The translations under genes were made by a program, and so were the position numbers. Positions 11,955 through 25,298 of a DNA stretch of 64,000 bases are shown here, piece after piece. The stretch comes from Gorsachius magnificus. Lineage: Eukaryota; Chordata; Aves; Pelecaniformes; Ardeidae. Each line of letters begins with the position of its first letter. Positions within the stretch are counted from its first letter, which is position 1. The notes under the pieces are model-generated. The model was not told the DNA's origin. It made no database searches and was given only the letters and a program-made list of their open reading frames with translations. The DNA lies in assembly GCA_034008185.1 (NCBI GenBank), contig CM067081.1:7935821-7999820 (forward strand), written 5' to 3'.

Positions 11955-14439
11955 GTAAATATAAAAATGAGAAGACATCCATTTTAAACTTGACGCTTAA
12001 CCTCTCTTGTAGCTCAAATGGCATCTGACTTTGTTGATTTGTTAACTGGTTGACCTGTCAAATACAGAAATGCAGTTAATGTACTCTGGTAGAACTTGAA
12101 TACACGGTTGCGTGTCTCATCCTGAAAGATAAAGGAATTCAAGGAGTTGTGGTTTGTTTGATTTCATGTTTTCTGTAGACATGGCTTGTTACCTCTAGAA
12201 GAAATGCAAGATGCAGGGATATCATGCTTTACATTGGCAGCACATATACTGGTGTTGTCGAATACAGAGTTTCTGAATTCTCCCTTTTTTCAGAAGGTTT
12301 TATAATTATCCAACTTATCCTTTCTACTTTCATATTGATGGTTTCTTCTACAGTTATCTCTGGAATAAGAAGAATACTAACTTACCCAGATACCTAGAAG
12401 AACTTCATTTTATCCTTCAACAAAATTACATGGACATCTAGCATGAAACCTTCACTAGTCTAAATCAGCTTTATCACATCCAGCAGAACCCCCTGGCTAC
12501 AGAAAAAAAAAACCACCAAAAAACCCAAATTCCTTTTTAGAAGCTTTAATATAAATTGTGAATATTATATTTTCACCTTCCCTTTTGCAAAAAGGTTTTA
12601 TTTGCAGAAGTGTTATTTTTTTAAAACATTTAATTTTACTGTTTTTCCTGCCTGAAATTTCCCTCTGGCTAGTGTATTTTTCTTCATAGCTAATTTCTGG
12701 GCAAAGAAAATGAATATTTTCACAGTACATGAAAAAAGAATGAACAGCAGTAGATTTTTGGATCCATAATAATTATTTCATAAGCAAGTCTAATTAATGG
12801 TATATACATGAAATGAGGACATTTGCATGTCTTGCATTCTATCTGTTTCATCTACAATGAATAACCTGTAGCTTTCTCAGTGGTTTCTCTTACATCTCAT
12901 CTCATCTCATGTGAATATTACAGTATGCTTCTACATAGCTTTTAATGCCAGTAATGGAGGATATTTGTTTCTGATAGACTTGGAATTATTGAAATTATCC
13001 ATTCATAGTAAGCAAAGGTAGTGCTCTGTTTTCAATATTGCACTTCTGTGTATATCATGGTTATTTGACACAAAAGTAAATTCGTCATCCTCTACTCTTG
13101 GCAAAGAGTAAGATACATTTAAACATGCATCTGAGGTAAACCCTCCCCCCAAAAGTCTGGATTCTCATGGTCAATTACAATGTTAAATTGACTTTCTAAT
13201 CAAACAGCATCTCTAATGGGATTTTGTACGTGTATGAACTCAGAATAGTAGTGCAGGCAGCAGTTTTGGAATTAAACTAAGTATGTGATATGATAGTCAT
13301 TTTGAGTAACCTCAGGCTAAAGAAACCAAAATTAACATATCCTTTCAGATTTTGATGAAATAGTAAAAATTGTTCGTCAGGACCAAATTTTTGCTGCATT
13401 GTGGAAATGGACATCATTATCTAATAACATTTTTGCATCATTGTTTGTTTTGCTTGTATGCCTGAAACTATTTATTTTTACATTTATTTTCATAAAAGAG
13501 AGTGGATACCATAAAGGTGTCTTTTATGACAAGCTAAAGAATCTTTGCTGCTTAGTGCTACAAACATCAATTCTGTAGTTATATTCTTATATGAACTTTA
13601 TGACAGAAATGTGCTATAAATAGTGAATTTTATAGTTAAGCTGAATATCTCTTTAAAATTTTCACTTCAATATTATAGAAATAAGTTAACTGGAAACTTG
13701 GATGAAAAAAAAAAACACCAAACTGATGGACTAGTTCTTTCAAAAGCCAGGGTTTTTATCTTTATAATTTAGGAAGTAAGGAAGCATATCCTTGTATGGT
13801 TTCTATATGCCACAGATGAAAAAAGCAGAATAAAGAAAACAGGTTATAGACTGGTTGGAAATCTTATCAATAGTAGTTATAATATCTGTAGCAGTATTAC
13901 TTTGAATTTTTAAAAATCTTCCATGAAAAATAAACTGCTGAGAGGCATCAAACGCCTGGCAGAAGTTGTGAATAAAACCTGCGAACCTTGGCTGTAGGTC
14001 TCAGTGCCCGTCACTCGTGTGACACTTGCCTATTCACATTTCAGGTGATTTATCTGCGAACTGCTCTTTCACACCATTACTATAAAGTGCAAGAACTTAA
14101 TATTTACATACATAGTGTTTCTTACTTCTCAGAGTGACATTGGGATGTCCAGAGCAGGACCTGAGAATCATCAGGCGGTTCCCACACCATTCCTTCCTTC
14201 CCACTCACAAAGTGAATAAAGTTAATCTGTTTTTTAGACAAGAAGGCAGTTCCATACTAAACTTGGAGTAGCAGATATCTTTTCAGTGGCTTCTTTTCCT
14301 GTCTCTGTCTGTCAGTATATAACCCAGTATATAACTCAGCATATATTGAGTTCATTCCGCACCGCGCTGAGAATTTACCACATGAAAGCAAGTCTTGGCT
14401 ACCATGTAAACTCGGAGATCGTTAGCCTGCCTGTGTGTG

Positions 14440-15018
14440 TGTTGTGGTTTAACCCGGCTGGCAACTCAGCCCCACCCAGCCACTTGCTCACTCCCCCCAC
14501 AGTGGGATGGGGGAGAGAATCAGAAGAGTAAAAGTGAGAAAGCTCGTGGGTTGAGATAAAGACAGTTTAATAGGGAAAGCAAAAGCTGTGCACGCAAGCA
14601 AAGCAAAGCAAGGAATTCAATCACCACTTCCCATGGGCAGGCAGGGGCTCAGCCATCTCCAAGAAAGCAGGGCTCCATCACGCATAACGGTGACTTGGGA
14701 AGACAAAGGCCATCACTCCAAATGTCCCCCCCCCTTCCTTCTTCTTCCCCAGCTTTATATACTGAGCATGACATCATACGGTCTGGAACAGCCCTTGGGC
14801 CAGTCGGGGTCAGCTGTCCTGGCTGTGCCCCCTCCCAGCTTCTTGTGCCCCTGGCAGAGCAGGGGAAGCTGAAAAAGTCCTTGCCTGGTGTAAGCCCTGC
14901 TCAGCAACAACTGAACCATCAGTGAGTTATCAACATTCTTCTAGTACTAAATCCAAAACACAGCACTGTGCCAGCTACTAGGAAGAAAATTAACTCTGTC
15001 CCAGCTGAAACCAGGGCA
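14440..15018 (-). mobile_element. Solo LTR of the same ERVL-like family, antisense to DLG2 (copy 2)
   Basis: A 579-bp element reading on the + strand from TGTTGTGGTTTAACCC to GCTGAAACCAGGGCA; its own sense is the minus strand. It is homologous along its whole length to the LTR at 6572-7166. A GTGTG duplication flanks it (14435-14439 and 15019-15023), although the GT-rich site makes that less certain than for copy 1. On the minus strand it has TGATGTCA (14770-14777), TATATA (14756-14761) and ATTAAA (14566-14571) in the same order as copy 1. It is a solo LTR with no internal retroviral genes. The frame at 14588-14872 reads the LTR antisense and is not a gene. Confidence 0.9.
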
Positions 15019-18000
15019 GTGTGTGTAGTAGATCTTATCTTCCAGCACTTGAAGGTGATAAAGAAGGAAATTTGCAAGACTTTTTATATAAATATTCTTT
15101 TAATTTCATCTGAGGTATTCAGGGCTTTTACAAGCTATAAGTCCATAAAGGTTAGATTTTTTTTAAAATGGATGTTAATTTTTCTAGCTAGCAACCCCCG
15201 TATAAAAGACATAGGTTAATTTTGCAAATCTATTTTGAACTTCAGAAGTGAGATTTGCATTGTGTAGCAATGGCTTTGGGCACGTGGCAGGGGAAAGTTC
15301 ATGATCAGTGTGCTGCCAGGTGGTGCCTTCTGAATGTGGATCCCGAGTGATTGCTCCTGATGTTTTACGAAGAGCTGTCCTAGCATCATACGTGCTAAAA
15401 GGCCACGTAACTCTTTTAACTTGACTTTTTTGGGAGAAGAGGTAAACAAAGACGAAGATGAGTTGCGTGGTAGAAAAATCAAGGTTTCAAACAGAACTGC
15501 AGCTGGGCAGGTATTTAAAGCTGTGCATTCATCAGTTTTGCGGATTGATTGATAGTATTGGCTGATGTCTATAGTCTGTGTCTTGGAGGTAGTTGCTAAC
15601 TGTGATCATTGCAGGGTCTTCCTCTCTTTCCCGTACTCAGGAGACTGTCTTTGGTATGCCTCTTGCATGTCTCTCCGGTCAGACATACAATTTTAGTGAT
15701 CCACGCTCTGGCTTTGCGTAGCATTTAGTCACAAGCAGTAGGTGTTCTATTTCAGGCACTCTCAGGATGCTGCAGGTTTTAGCAGCCAGTCGTTGCAGTA
15801 GCTGAGGGCTGTAACAGAGGGAGGGTGTGCAATGAAGCTTTCTTATTGAAAATCAATGGGATTTAGACACCACCGAAAATCCTGTCCTTCAGTAATATGC
15901 TTTTCTTGCTCCGTATTGAAACAACAAGACTAACAGTAATGAGAATGGATTGCATGCGCAGCAGCATTTGTTCCAGGGGAGCGAACATGGAGACATTTGA
16001 AACAAAACAATTTAATCGTAGCATTTGGCTTTGTAATATAACTTGTGTATTAGCTTCCTATAAGACCCTGCAAAGAACTGTGTATGAGCAGTGAATTACA
16101 AATTTCAGTCACTATCCAGAGATGACAGAGCTCAAACCTATTTGATTGCATTTGACTGGAGGATTTTAAACCAAAGGAATTCCACTGTCCTCTGGGATTT
16201 TCATGCTGTCCTATCACACTGCCAATCTACCTTTTACTAGAACCAGAAGTATTGAGTGGTATGCTTGATGTAAGATCAGTTATAGAAATTAAACCTGTTT
16301 TTAAAAAAAAATCCATTTTTTAAAGAATCAGGCAGAAAAGTGGATTTCTACCATTGTAGAAAATTTCTGGCAGTCAGAAACTTAGGCAAACACAGAAAGT
16401 AATGATTCCAGTAACTACAGCAGTGTTGGATCACATAATAAACTTTTGACCTCAATTCTATAAGAAATGTGATATCTTAAAAGACAACACAGCTGCAGAA
16501 ATGAACTTTAGGGTATGTGAAGCAGAACAGCTGAATACCAGGGAACTCGAGAGGAGAAATGGCAGGCTTAAAAACACCCAAAAAAGGAACAATATAAAGG
16601 AAAGCTGATTCTGCCATCTGGATATTCTGGTGGCTTGAGTATAAAGTTATAAAGACACAGAATAAATTTCCCACCCTTCATGATAATTCAATAGTAAATA
16701 TCTTTGCCATGTTTGCACTGCATCGCATCCTTGCAGTGATGGCTAGAAAAGGCTGGGGACAGCTCAGCAGCTATTTCTCTTTTCTGCTGTCTCTAAGCAT
16801 GCTTTTTTCTCATTTGTGGTGAATTCAGACAGCGATAAATTTTGATCAGGCTGACCCCACCCAGCTTTGGGCACTTAACAAAATATGTTTCGGGGCACTT
16901 ATTCCTCTACTCTTTCCTGCCCTCAGAATTAGGGCCATATCAGGACTTTTCATTTAATCCATTCGGAGTTTATTATGTTTTGGGGCTCTGAATTAGAAAT
17001 TAGTGCATCTGTTAAGCATTGTTCAGCCCAATTCTCTATCCCTCTCTGGATGGCTGTCCTCCTTATCTTAATTTTCCTCTTAATCAGCAAAGACTAAGCT
17101 CCTAAACTGGACATCTCAATAAAATACTCAAAAATAAGATGGGATGAATACAAAGGGCATAATACGCATTTATTGTTTTAATTATGTATGTCCAGCTAAA
17201 TGTTAGATGAAGTCATTTGGCATAACCAGTTCCAGAGTTTCCATTTCATTGTTTTCTGTCCTGGCCCAAAGTGACTATGCAGCACGTGGTAGATGTCCTT
17301 TTCACATAACTATTTGTTTTATTCTTGATGACACTGAATAAAGTCACTGGGTAGTAATAAAGCTTTCTTACTATACTAAGAAAAGAACCAGTATGTTTTA
17401 AGTAGTATATTTTTTTTACCCATTGATTTGTTATGGAAGTTTCTTGAGAAGATGCAGAGATTTTCACCATCAATATAAGGTATGATTTCACTGTAGATTT
17501 ACCTTGAATTGTTACTGAAATGTTCTCTACTCCATTAGTGTTTATAGTTTCATGGAAGTTCATGCTTCTGTTTCATAGAAGTTGACATATTTTAGTTTGT
17601 TTTGATGACCTTATTGGAAAAATCTTGTGTTCTGTTACATAGATAGCATCCCAGCTGGACTGACAACTGAAATAGTCAAAAAACTACAGTAGAACTATGT
17701 GTATTTTAAAATGTCTGCTAAAAAATTGTTCGACTCACAACAGCAAAATAGAAGGGGGTTTTAACTTTTACAAGTTCTGCACCCAGTAAGGAAAGGAGAA
17801 ATCTTATCATTTTATCTACTAAAGCAAAGCCAAAGGTTACCTTTTTATCTCAGGTAATAGCTACAGCACTTAAAATGAAAGAGGGAGCTTTTGCAAAAAA
17901 AGAACCCAAATTATGTCTTTCCCAATTTCAGAGTACACTGAGAGCTTTCAGATCTTGCTGCTTGATAATTGATTGCAAGTCCTTGCTCCAGACTGATGAT

Positions 18001-18173
18001 GATACTTTTTTTTTTTTTATTAATATAGCTATCACTTCTACTACTCTACTGGCCTATTTTCTTTAACTTAAGGCACACTAAATATTGTCTTTAGCATTTC
18101 AGGAGGGGGGTTTTATGAAAAATAGGGAGATGTTTTGTTAATTTATGATCATTTGAAACCTTCAAAACATTTT

Positions 18174-18362
18174 TTTATTTCACGCTAAGAAATATTCCAA
18201 AGTGTTTTCAAGGAAATTGTTTTTTCACAGTTTGAACAGAACCTGAAATCTTTTCTTATGGTCTTTTAAGAATTTCAGTCTTATGATCTCATCAGCAGTG
18301 AATTTACTTCTGGTTTGCCGTCTTCTCCTTCTGTACCGTGAGCTTTTCTGAGAGTCCTGATC
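18174..18362 (-). pseudogene. Candidate antisense terminal exon or retrocopy fragment (unidentified)
   Basis: On the minus strand a pyrimidine-rich tract leads into CTCTGTTTTAG, followed at 18362 by an open frame of about 45 codons ending in TGA (18227-18225). An AATAAA lies 46 nt further on (18179-18174), followed by a G/T-rich stretch. The peptide contains RYRRRRRQTRSKFTADEIIR and KFLKDHKKRFQVLFKL, which is basic and looks protein-like, but I do not recognise its family. The layout (acceptor, frame end, short 3' UTR, poly(A) signal) is that of a last exon. Each part is common enough by chance in AT-rich DNA that the whole could be accidental or an old retrocopy. No upstream exon could be tied to it. 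Confidence 0.25.
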
Positions 18363-19194
18363 TAAAACAGAGCAAAATGGGGAAACTTTAAAAAGAGAGC
18401 TATAGAAAAAAGAGGAAGCAGGCAAACTTTTGCAAACCTAGATTTAACAAACTATTTAGATTCTCAACTCTAATTAAAGTGCTTCACTTCATATTACTAT
18501 CATTTACTACAGGTATAAATAGAAAACCACCACAACTGAAACTAAAAGACCATTCTTTGCTTGAGGGGACTCACATTTCATCCAATTAGCAGAAAGTGCT
18601 CTGTCAAGCACAAATACATAATTTTCCAATTTTAAGATAGTGATTCAAAACCATCATTTCTAAGTTAACATCACTAAAAGGCCTAACTTCCCTGCAGGCT
18701 AGGATTGTCTAATGTAAGAACATGTGAGTATCTGCGTAGTTTATCGCATGAAAGCTGTATTATCTTGAAACTCATAAAATTGGAAAGCTCTGTGATAGTG
18801 CTATAAAAGCCTTTGCTGTTTTTCAAAAATATTTTGACATATTAGTGTTGCCAGTGCCTGATGGAGAAAAAGTGGTAGGTCGTATCTGTACCTTCATATT
18901 TCACAGGCTGAGGATCTCGTTCTTTAATTTAAGTGATGATATCTGCATACAGCTGCTATTATCCTGTTCTGCTTTATGGCACAAATAAAATATTAAATGT
19001 ATTATCTGCTTTTGGTCACTACAGACTTGCCATCTCATTTGTAGATATATCACCACGTATGAAATATTTCTTAAAAACCATTCATTCTGTAGAGTGGTTC
19101 CTTCCATTCCTGAAGAAAAGTAGTGCTTATTTATTGTAATCTCACATAATAATAATTATTGTTATTAGAGTAGCACTTCTGTTCTACTATTTCA

Positions 19195-19342
19195 GCTTTG
19201 GTTACCATCTTTTTGTCTTCAGTGGAGGAAGAAACCTGCCATGGGTTTTGTTACAGTTGCACTTAAATGGCAGGAGATGGTGGTATCAAATTGTTGTCAC
19301 ATCAGACCAAATTCAATCATCTCTGGAGCTAAGTAGTCAATC
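19195..19342 (+). repeat. Local direct duplication, copy 1
   Basis: From GCTTTGG through GGTGGTATCAAATTG to AGCTAAGTAG this segment is clearly homologous to 20053-20209 in the same orientation, about 860 bp away. Over the best 90 bp about a dozen differences are visible. It may be a segmental duplication inside the intron or two copies of an old dispersed repeat that I cannot name. Confidence 0.8.
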
Positions 19343-20052
19343 CATAGAGTAATGATTTTCCAGATCAACAAGGATAATTTCAAACGGAATTCAAAAGCCA
19401 ACCATCTGGTTGGTTGTCTCACCTGAAACTAGAGCTATCTTGTGAGCTGCAGGATTTCACTTGTTTGGAGTCTTAGATTTTCATGATCATTCTGACTTCC
19501 CTCTTTTGTGTTTCACTGTCATTTTTCATTAGCAATAAAGGAATAAATAAAATTACTTGGAAGACTGTGCAGCAATTTCATATATATAATCTGTTTGTTT
19601 TGTTTTGTTTTTCCCTCAAAACCATTCAGTTCTTAAGAACTCTCCAAGCGGTTCTAACAATCCTGGGTTAATACGCAAATGAACATCTAATCTCATAGTA
19701 GATTTTAAGTATCAGTTTCCAAAAATCATTCACAAAGAGTGAGCTTTCTACTGAAATGAACAGTACTTGCTGCATCTCCATCATGCTAACTATTTCTGAA
19801 GTGGTGCAATGGCAATTTCAAAGTGCGATGCTGTATTTTAATAGCCAATTGAGATGGCTATAAAAATCCAGCATTGCACATTAAGATCATTACCAATTGC
19901 TTCAGCAATACTTACTGATGAGGCAGCTTCAGCAGAACACAATTCATCTTAACGAACTATGGCTGCAACAGAGCAAAAGCAGCAGCACAGGGAAAGATGC
20001 GCAGGTAGGCTTGGATGCCAAAAAGCTTAAGATTTTGTTTCAAGAAAAATGA

Positions 20053-20209
20053 GCTTTGGCTAGATTCTTTTTGTCTCCAGTGGAGAAAGAAAGTAAATCT
20101 GTCATCCTGTTTGTTACAATTGCAGTTAAATGGCAGAAGATGGTGGTATGAAATTTTTGTCACGTCAGACCAAATTCAACCATCTTTAGATCTAAGTAGA
20201 CCATTGACA
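20053..20209 (+). repeat. Local direct duplication, copy 2
   Basis: Partner of 19195-19342, with a small insertion near 20090-20110. The shared core includes TTAAATGGCAG, AGATGGTGGTAT and TCAGACCAAATTCAA. Both copies happen to be open in the same frame (core LNGRRWWY), but there is no start, splice or length evidence that either is translated. Confidence 0.8.
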
Positions 20210-21772
20210 TTTCAATTGACAAAATCTTCTGTGCTTGTCCTTTCTGAAATAGGTAGGAATTTTGCATTATTAACCAGTTGCCTACTTTCATCAGCTCCGA
20301 CTAGGGACAGCAAGTGGTACGGTGTACCGGCATGACCTTGGTTTTTATCATTCTCTGTCATAAGTTGTCAATCTTTTTGCTGTGGTCAAAGTTATTTCTG
20401 TGGCTTTTGATGAGAATCAAGAGCAGTTAGCATGACTTGCTAGATTCCCTCTATTACTGTTCTTGTCACCTTGGTAGGTTTAACTCTGTAACCTCTCACT
20501 GGAAATTTGAGGGGAAGAAGATGTCCAGTTCCTCTCCCCATACAGAGAGAAAGGGCTTTTAATTTCTGTGCTCAGGTGTTGGATAAGTAATGTATGTATC
20601 TCCAGGTTTGGCTCATATGGCTTGTTTCTGGGTGAGAATAAAGCAGACCATTTAAAAATTCTGTGTTTGATTTATCCTGTCATTGTGGAAATGTTTCAAA
20701 GGAAGTTGCTTATTAAATGGATTTCCCAGCTACATAATTATCTCTGGCACACTGCTGAAAAGTTTCTTGGAACATCTTTTTGTCTCGGGCATATATGGAA
20801 AACCGTGATGTCTGTGCTTTGGGATGCTATTTGGCACTGCTGTGTTTTTCTCTGTGTCATTTTTTAAAATCCCAAGGATTTGTGTCCACAACTAAGTGCT
20901 TTTTATTTTCTGGTTACACAAATTCCCAATGAATCTTGGCCAACTTCTTTTCCAATTCTAAATTTTTCTCCTGACCAAATGTAATGTAATTACAGTAAGT
21001 CTCATAATTTTGCCATTATTAGCATGCCTTTGTACTCCTTTTTTCCTTTACATTACAAATTTCTGAGTCAGGGAATGGTTTTGTCATTTCTCGTCCCATT
21101 CTAGAGTGCTGTGTAAGAATTAAAAGGGGAGTTACAGAAAGTTCCCTTTCATTACGTTTGCCATTGCTGTTTTCCGCAGGCCAACTTAAGAGAGGGAGGA
21201 GATGCAGCAGACAGTGTAGCAGAATGTTGTCGCATCAGTATTTCCAGATAGATACACAATAAATCAAAAGCTGAGGAGGGAGAATGGCGTCATTTGCTAA
21301 ACTGCTGGGCTGGGTGTGGAAAGAACTCCTTCTGTAAACAGGACACCAATATCTTTTTTCTGTTTTCTTAGTGGAGGAGTGAGAATTTTCTAGGGAGTGG
21401 CAGTTTTCTTGGCTTTGTGCTCCTTGTTCTAAATTCCTCAGGTAAGTTTTAGAGAATGACTATGCTTGATCTTTCACCACTTTAATAAATAAACAATTAT
21501 ATGACAGCAATTGCTGTGAGCCTGATGTGACATCCTGATGCACCAGAAGACGTATTAAGCCTTCAGCGTCCTATGTGGAATACAGTCATTGACACAACGT
21601 CTGTCACTTGCAACTACGTAGTCTGAAAATCCTTGTATTTGCTTCTTTGCAAAGCTTCATCCTTTTTTGAATATAAAGCCAAATGTGCAAATTAATTAAC
21701 CAGGTGAAATTACAGAGCGGTGATTTCATCCTTTATTGTTCAGTTAATTATCTATGTAGCAAGTTCTGTCTT

Positions 21773-21814
21773 CCTGATAGTTTTTTAGATGTCCCTGATA
21801 GTTTTTTAGATGTC
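21773..21814. repeat. Perfect 21-bp tandem duplication
   Basis: The unit CCTGATAGTTTTTTAGATGT plus C occurs twice without mismatch, which suggests a recent slippage or repair event. Confidence 0.95.
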
Positions 21815-22765
21815 CAGATCTTTCTCAAGAAATCTGCTGTCTGGAAGACAACACACATCAGCATAATATTGCAGTGCCATGAAAAACACCTTTAAAAGAA
21901 TAAATTGTATTTAATTAAGTTTTTATAGCTTTGAGAACACTAGCTATTAATTTCTCTTGTGTTCTTGTCTCATTTTTTTCTGTAATCCTAAACACAGGCA
22001 GACAGTATTTTAAGTCTTCTGAGAAAGGCATTAGAGATTCTGATCATTGTGGAGTGACAAAGCTGGGTGAAGCTTTAAAGATTCAAGTGATATGGTAAAT
22101 AAAATGTCACTCTGCAGCCTATTCAAAAAAAAATATTCTAGAGTGTCAATATTATTCTTTTATTTCCACTAGTTGAAAAAAAAGGAAGGAGCTACATTAA
22201 AGCATCTCTGAACATCTGAAGGGAATAGCTGGCTTAGTCAGAAGCCAGACACCAAAGTGATTAATTGGAAATAGTCATTCATCTGACTGTTTCCAGTACT
22301 ATATCCTAGTCCTTTCTGCAGGTCTGTCATCCTCATTTTGCTTTCAGTATTCTGAATTCTAGCTAAAATTGTAGTTAATCTTAATGAGAATAAAAGAAAG
22401 AATGCAACATGGGTTCTTTTTATATGACAGCTAAAAGTGGTAACTAGATCTTAACACTTGGCAAAAAGAAATTTCCCTATAGTATTTTATCTTTAACTTA
22501 CCATTTGTTGTTTTAGACTATTTGTTTTGAAAAACTGCTTTTCCTTCATCACGTAGGGGGTTTTGGTTTTGTTTCTTTAAATATTATATTAGTAATTCCT
22601 AGAAATGGTAGCCTTTCGTTTGGTCTTAGATGGAAGAAGATCCTTTGTCATTTGCCATGAAACAAATGGTCTGTGCAGATGACCATACTTCCATTTGTGC
22701 CATCTTAAGATATGAGACCAAGAAGTCCAGACTCTGGGACTCCAGCACACAACATTCTAGTACTG

Positions 22766-22836
22766 CATAGAATCACAGAGTCATAGAATATTTGGGGTTG
22801 GAAGGGACCTTCAGAGGTCATCTAGTCCAACCCTTA
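22766..22836 (-). repeat. CR1 LINE 3' end (short)
   Basis: The sequence from ATAGAATCACAGAGTCATAG through GGTTGGAAGGGACCTTC to CATCTAGTCCAACCC is the reverse complement of the CR1 3' terminus, including two of its terminal octamers. Only about 70 bp remain. Confidence 0.9.
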
Positions 22837-24299
22837 AAGATTGTGTCGCATCAGTGACATGTACAACAGAAGCGGATTTGGACATGTAGCAAAGGTTCCT
22901 ATATTGCTAACACAGCGAGCTGGAGCTTCTTGCAGAAGCCAAAGACCTGTGCTCCCTGACACATAGACAGCTGCTCTTCAACTCTTCTTCTTTCAAGTGG
23001 GCAGTGAAGAGAGAGCGTATCACTTCTTTTGCTTTGCTTGCAGAGACTCATTTAAGACTTTTTCATTCAGAAATTCTGCCACTTGGGACAATGGCAAGGG
23101 GATATGTTTTTCTCAACATAAAGCATTTGATATGCTTGGTAGATTCAAAAAAAAAAATCCTGTGACCTCTTCAGGGTACATTTTGGATGACTTTATATGA
23201 GGAAAGCAAGGAGACAGCTTAATGCTTATGTCTTTAGTGTCTCATTTCTGAGACAAATGCAACCCTGAAAGCTTAAAAAAGCAAATTATATCTGTGGAGG
23301 GAGCCTTCTGTGAAACCAGGAACACTAGCTACTATATCCAAAACATTCCAAGAGCACAAAGCTCTGTTCATTACCTGGGATGCTGGCTTCTGAATTTTGA
23401 GTAGTGATTTATGTGAACAAATAAGAGGCCTGCTCCTGGATTTTTAGAACCAATTTTGTCCAATCATCATCTTTGATAGGAAGGAACAGTTGCAAAGCAG
23501 GACCTTAGAGCCGAATGAAATGTATAAAAGGATATAATGACATAAAAAGTCTTTAGGATATGATAAAAGATACATTGCATAAGCTAAAGGAACAATATCC
23601 TCAAGGCATGCTTGACATTTTTATTTTGGAAAGTAATGTTTGCAAATAAGGGCATAATAGACTTTTTTTCCTCTAAACTGTGCTCTGGGTTTTTTTGTTT
23701 GTTTTGTTTCTTATACAAAACTGTGTATAGGGTGTATTATGAAATTAATAGAAAGACACACTAGCCACTCCAACAAACAGAGAGACACGAAATGAGGAAA
23801 CATAAAATTACAGCAAATCATTTAATAAAGTTGTTTAGTGTAGCATATTTGCATTTTATATACTGTAACTGAAAAATGAACTCAATGTAAATGGTAGGTC
23901 AGGAATGAATCTTATCCATAGTCAGTAGGTCAGATGTATATAATTTCTAAATTCTAATGATTATCAAATGCCATAGCCAAATTTTCTGAAAGTTATTTTT
24001 AAATAATATTTTAAAATTCTGTTACAGCAAATCACATCCCCTCCATAATGCAGTGAAAATAATTGTAGTTGAGAGATGTACTCTGTAGTTACAGAGAGCT
24101 GTCAAGATGACAGGTTCTTTCGAGGCAAGATATAAAAAAATGTCTACCTTTTTGCTGGCATCAGTTTACAAAGAAAGGTCATCTGTGATAAAGTTGCCAT
24201 CATGATTAAAACCAGCAACAGCAGGACAAGACCTCAGCCTCAAACAAAGAAGGAACAGGCCTGGAAGCACATAAAGAAGTTTTTAGATATTTTAGATAT

Positions 24300-25298
24300 T
24301 TTTACTCTTGCAGGTCCTGACAGTCTTGATCCCAGACCACCAAAACTTAGCTGACAAAATCAGAGTAGTGACAATGGTTGGTTTTGAACACCTGTGTGGA
24401 GAAGATAAAGTGAAAAACTGTAAAGGGTAAGCAGAAAACTCACCTTCATTGAAGTGAACAAGAGGAGTCAAGGGACTATAAGGCCATCAGTTTGCTTTCA
24501 GAACCCCAGAAGACATCATGTGCTGGGAGGGTTTAACACTGAAAGTGGTCCAAAAAAACCCAAAGGTGTTATTCAGCAGGGACAACTGCAAGGTGCTTTC
24601 AGCAGAAATAGTCAAATAATCTACTAAATAGTGCTTAACAGACAAGTGTCGGGAAAAGAATCCTGTAGAAGAGTATCTAGAACTTTGTTAGCTGTAGCAT
24701 TTTGTCTTTTATACATCATGCTGTGATGAAACTTTCAAATGCCATATTGGGATTTATAAATTGAGGTATGGTTTATAAGACCTATGAACAATCCTTTCAT
24801 CCTTCACAGGTAAAGCTTTGAGCTTTCCATTTCAAGAAGGGTGTACGCCAGCTGGAGGGACTCCAGAGGAAAGCAGTAAAAATGATCAGAGATTTAAAAA
24901 GCCTATCCTACATGTAAAGAATGAGTGATCTGAAGTCATTTATCTGAAATACCAAAGACTTAGAGGGGGGTTATGGGCCCCTGATAACATTCTCCTTCCC
25001 TTGCGGCATGTCTTTGAAGAGTGAGTTTGCTCTGTGTGCCCTCTAGGGAAGGTGTGGAACAAACATTAATAGACAGATTATGATAAACAAGATTTGGACT
25101 GGATTTAGGACAAGTGAGGATTGTGATGTGATAGATTCTCAGGTAGGTCACCAGGTTTGTACCATGGGAAATATCTGGGTGCACCAGACAACCATTTGAC
25201 AGCCATGATGCAACTATAGTTGGTTCTGCCTCAGGTCGAGAAGATAGAGTAAATGATCCATTGAGTTTCTTCCAGCCCCAAGATTCAGTGATCATAAC
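24300..25298 (+). repeat. Degraded old CR1 LINE (3' part)
   Basis: Phrases in the expected order match an old CR1: the stretch near 24476 ('gggactataaggccatcagtttgct'), 'gcagggacaactgcaaggtgct' (about 24577), 'ggactccagaggaaagcagtaaaaatgatcaga' (about 24858) and a tail ending 'aatgatccattgagtttcttccagcccc' (about 25250-25282). No open reading frame of ORF2 survives. Boundaries are approximate. Confidence 0.6.
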
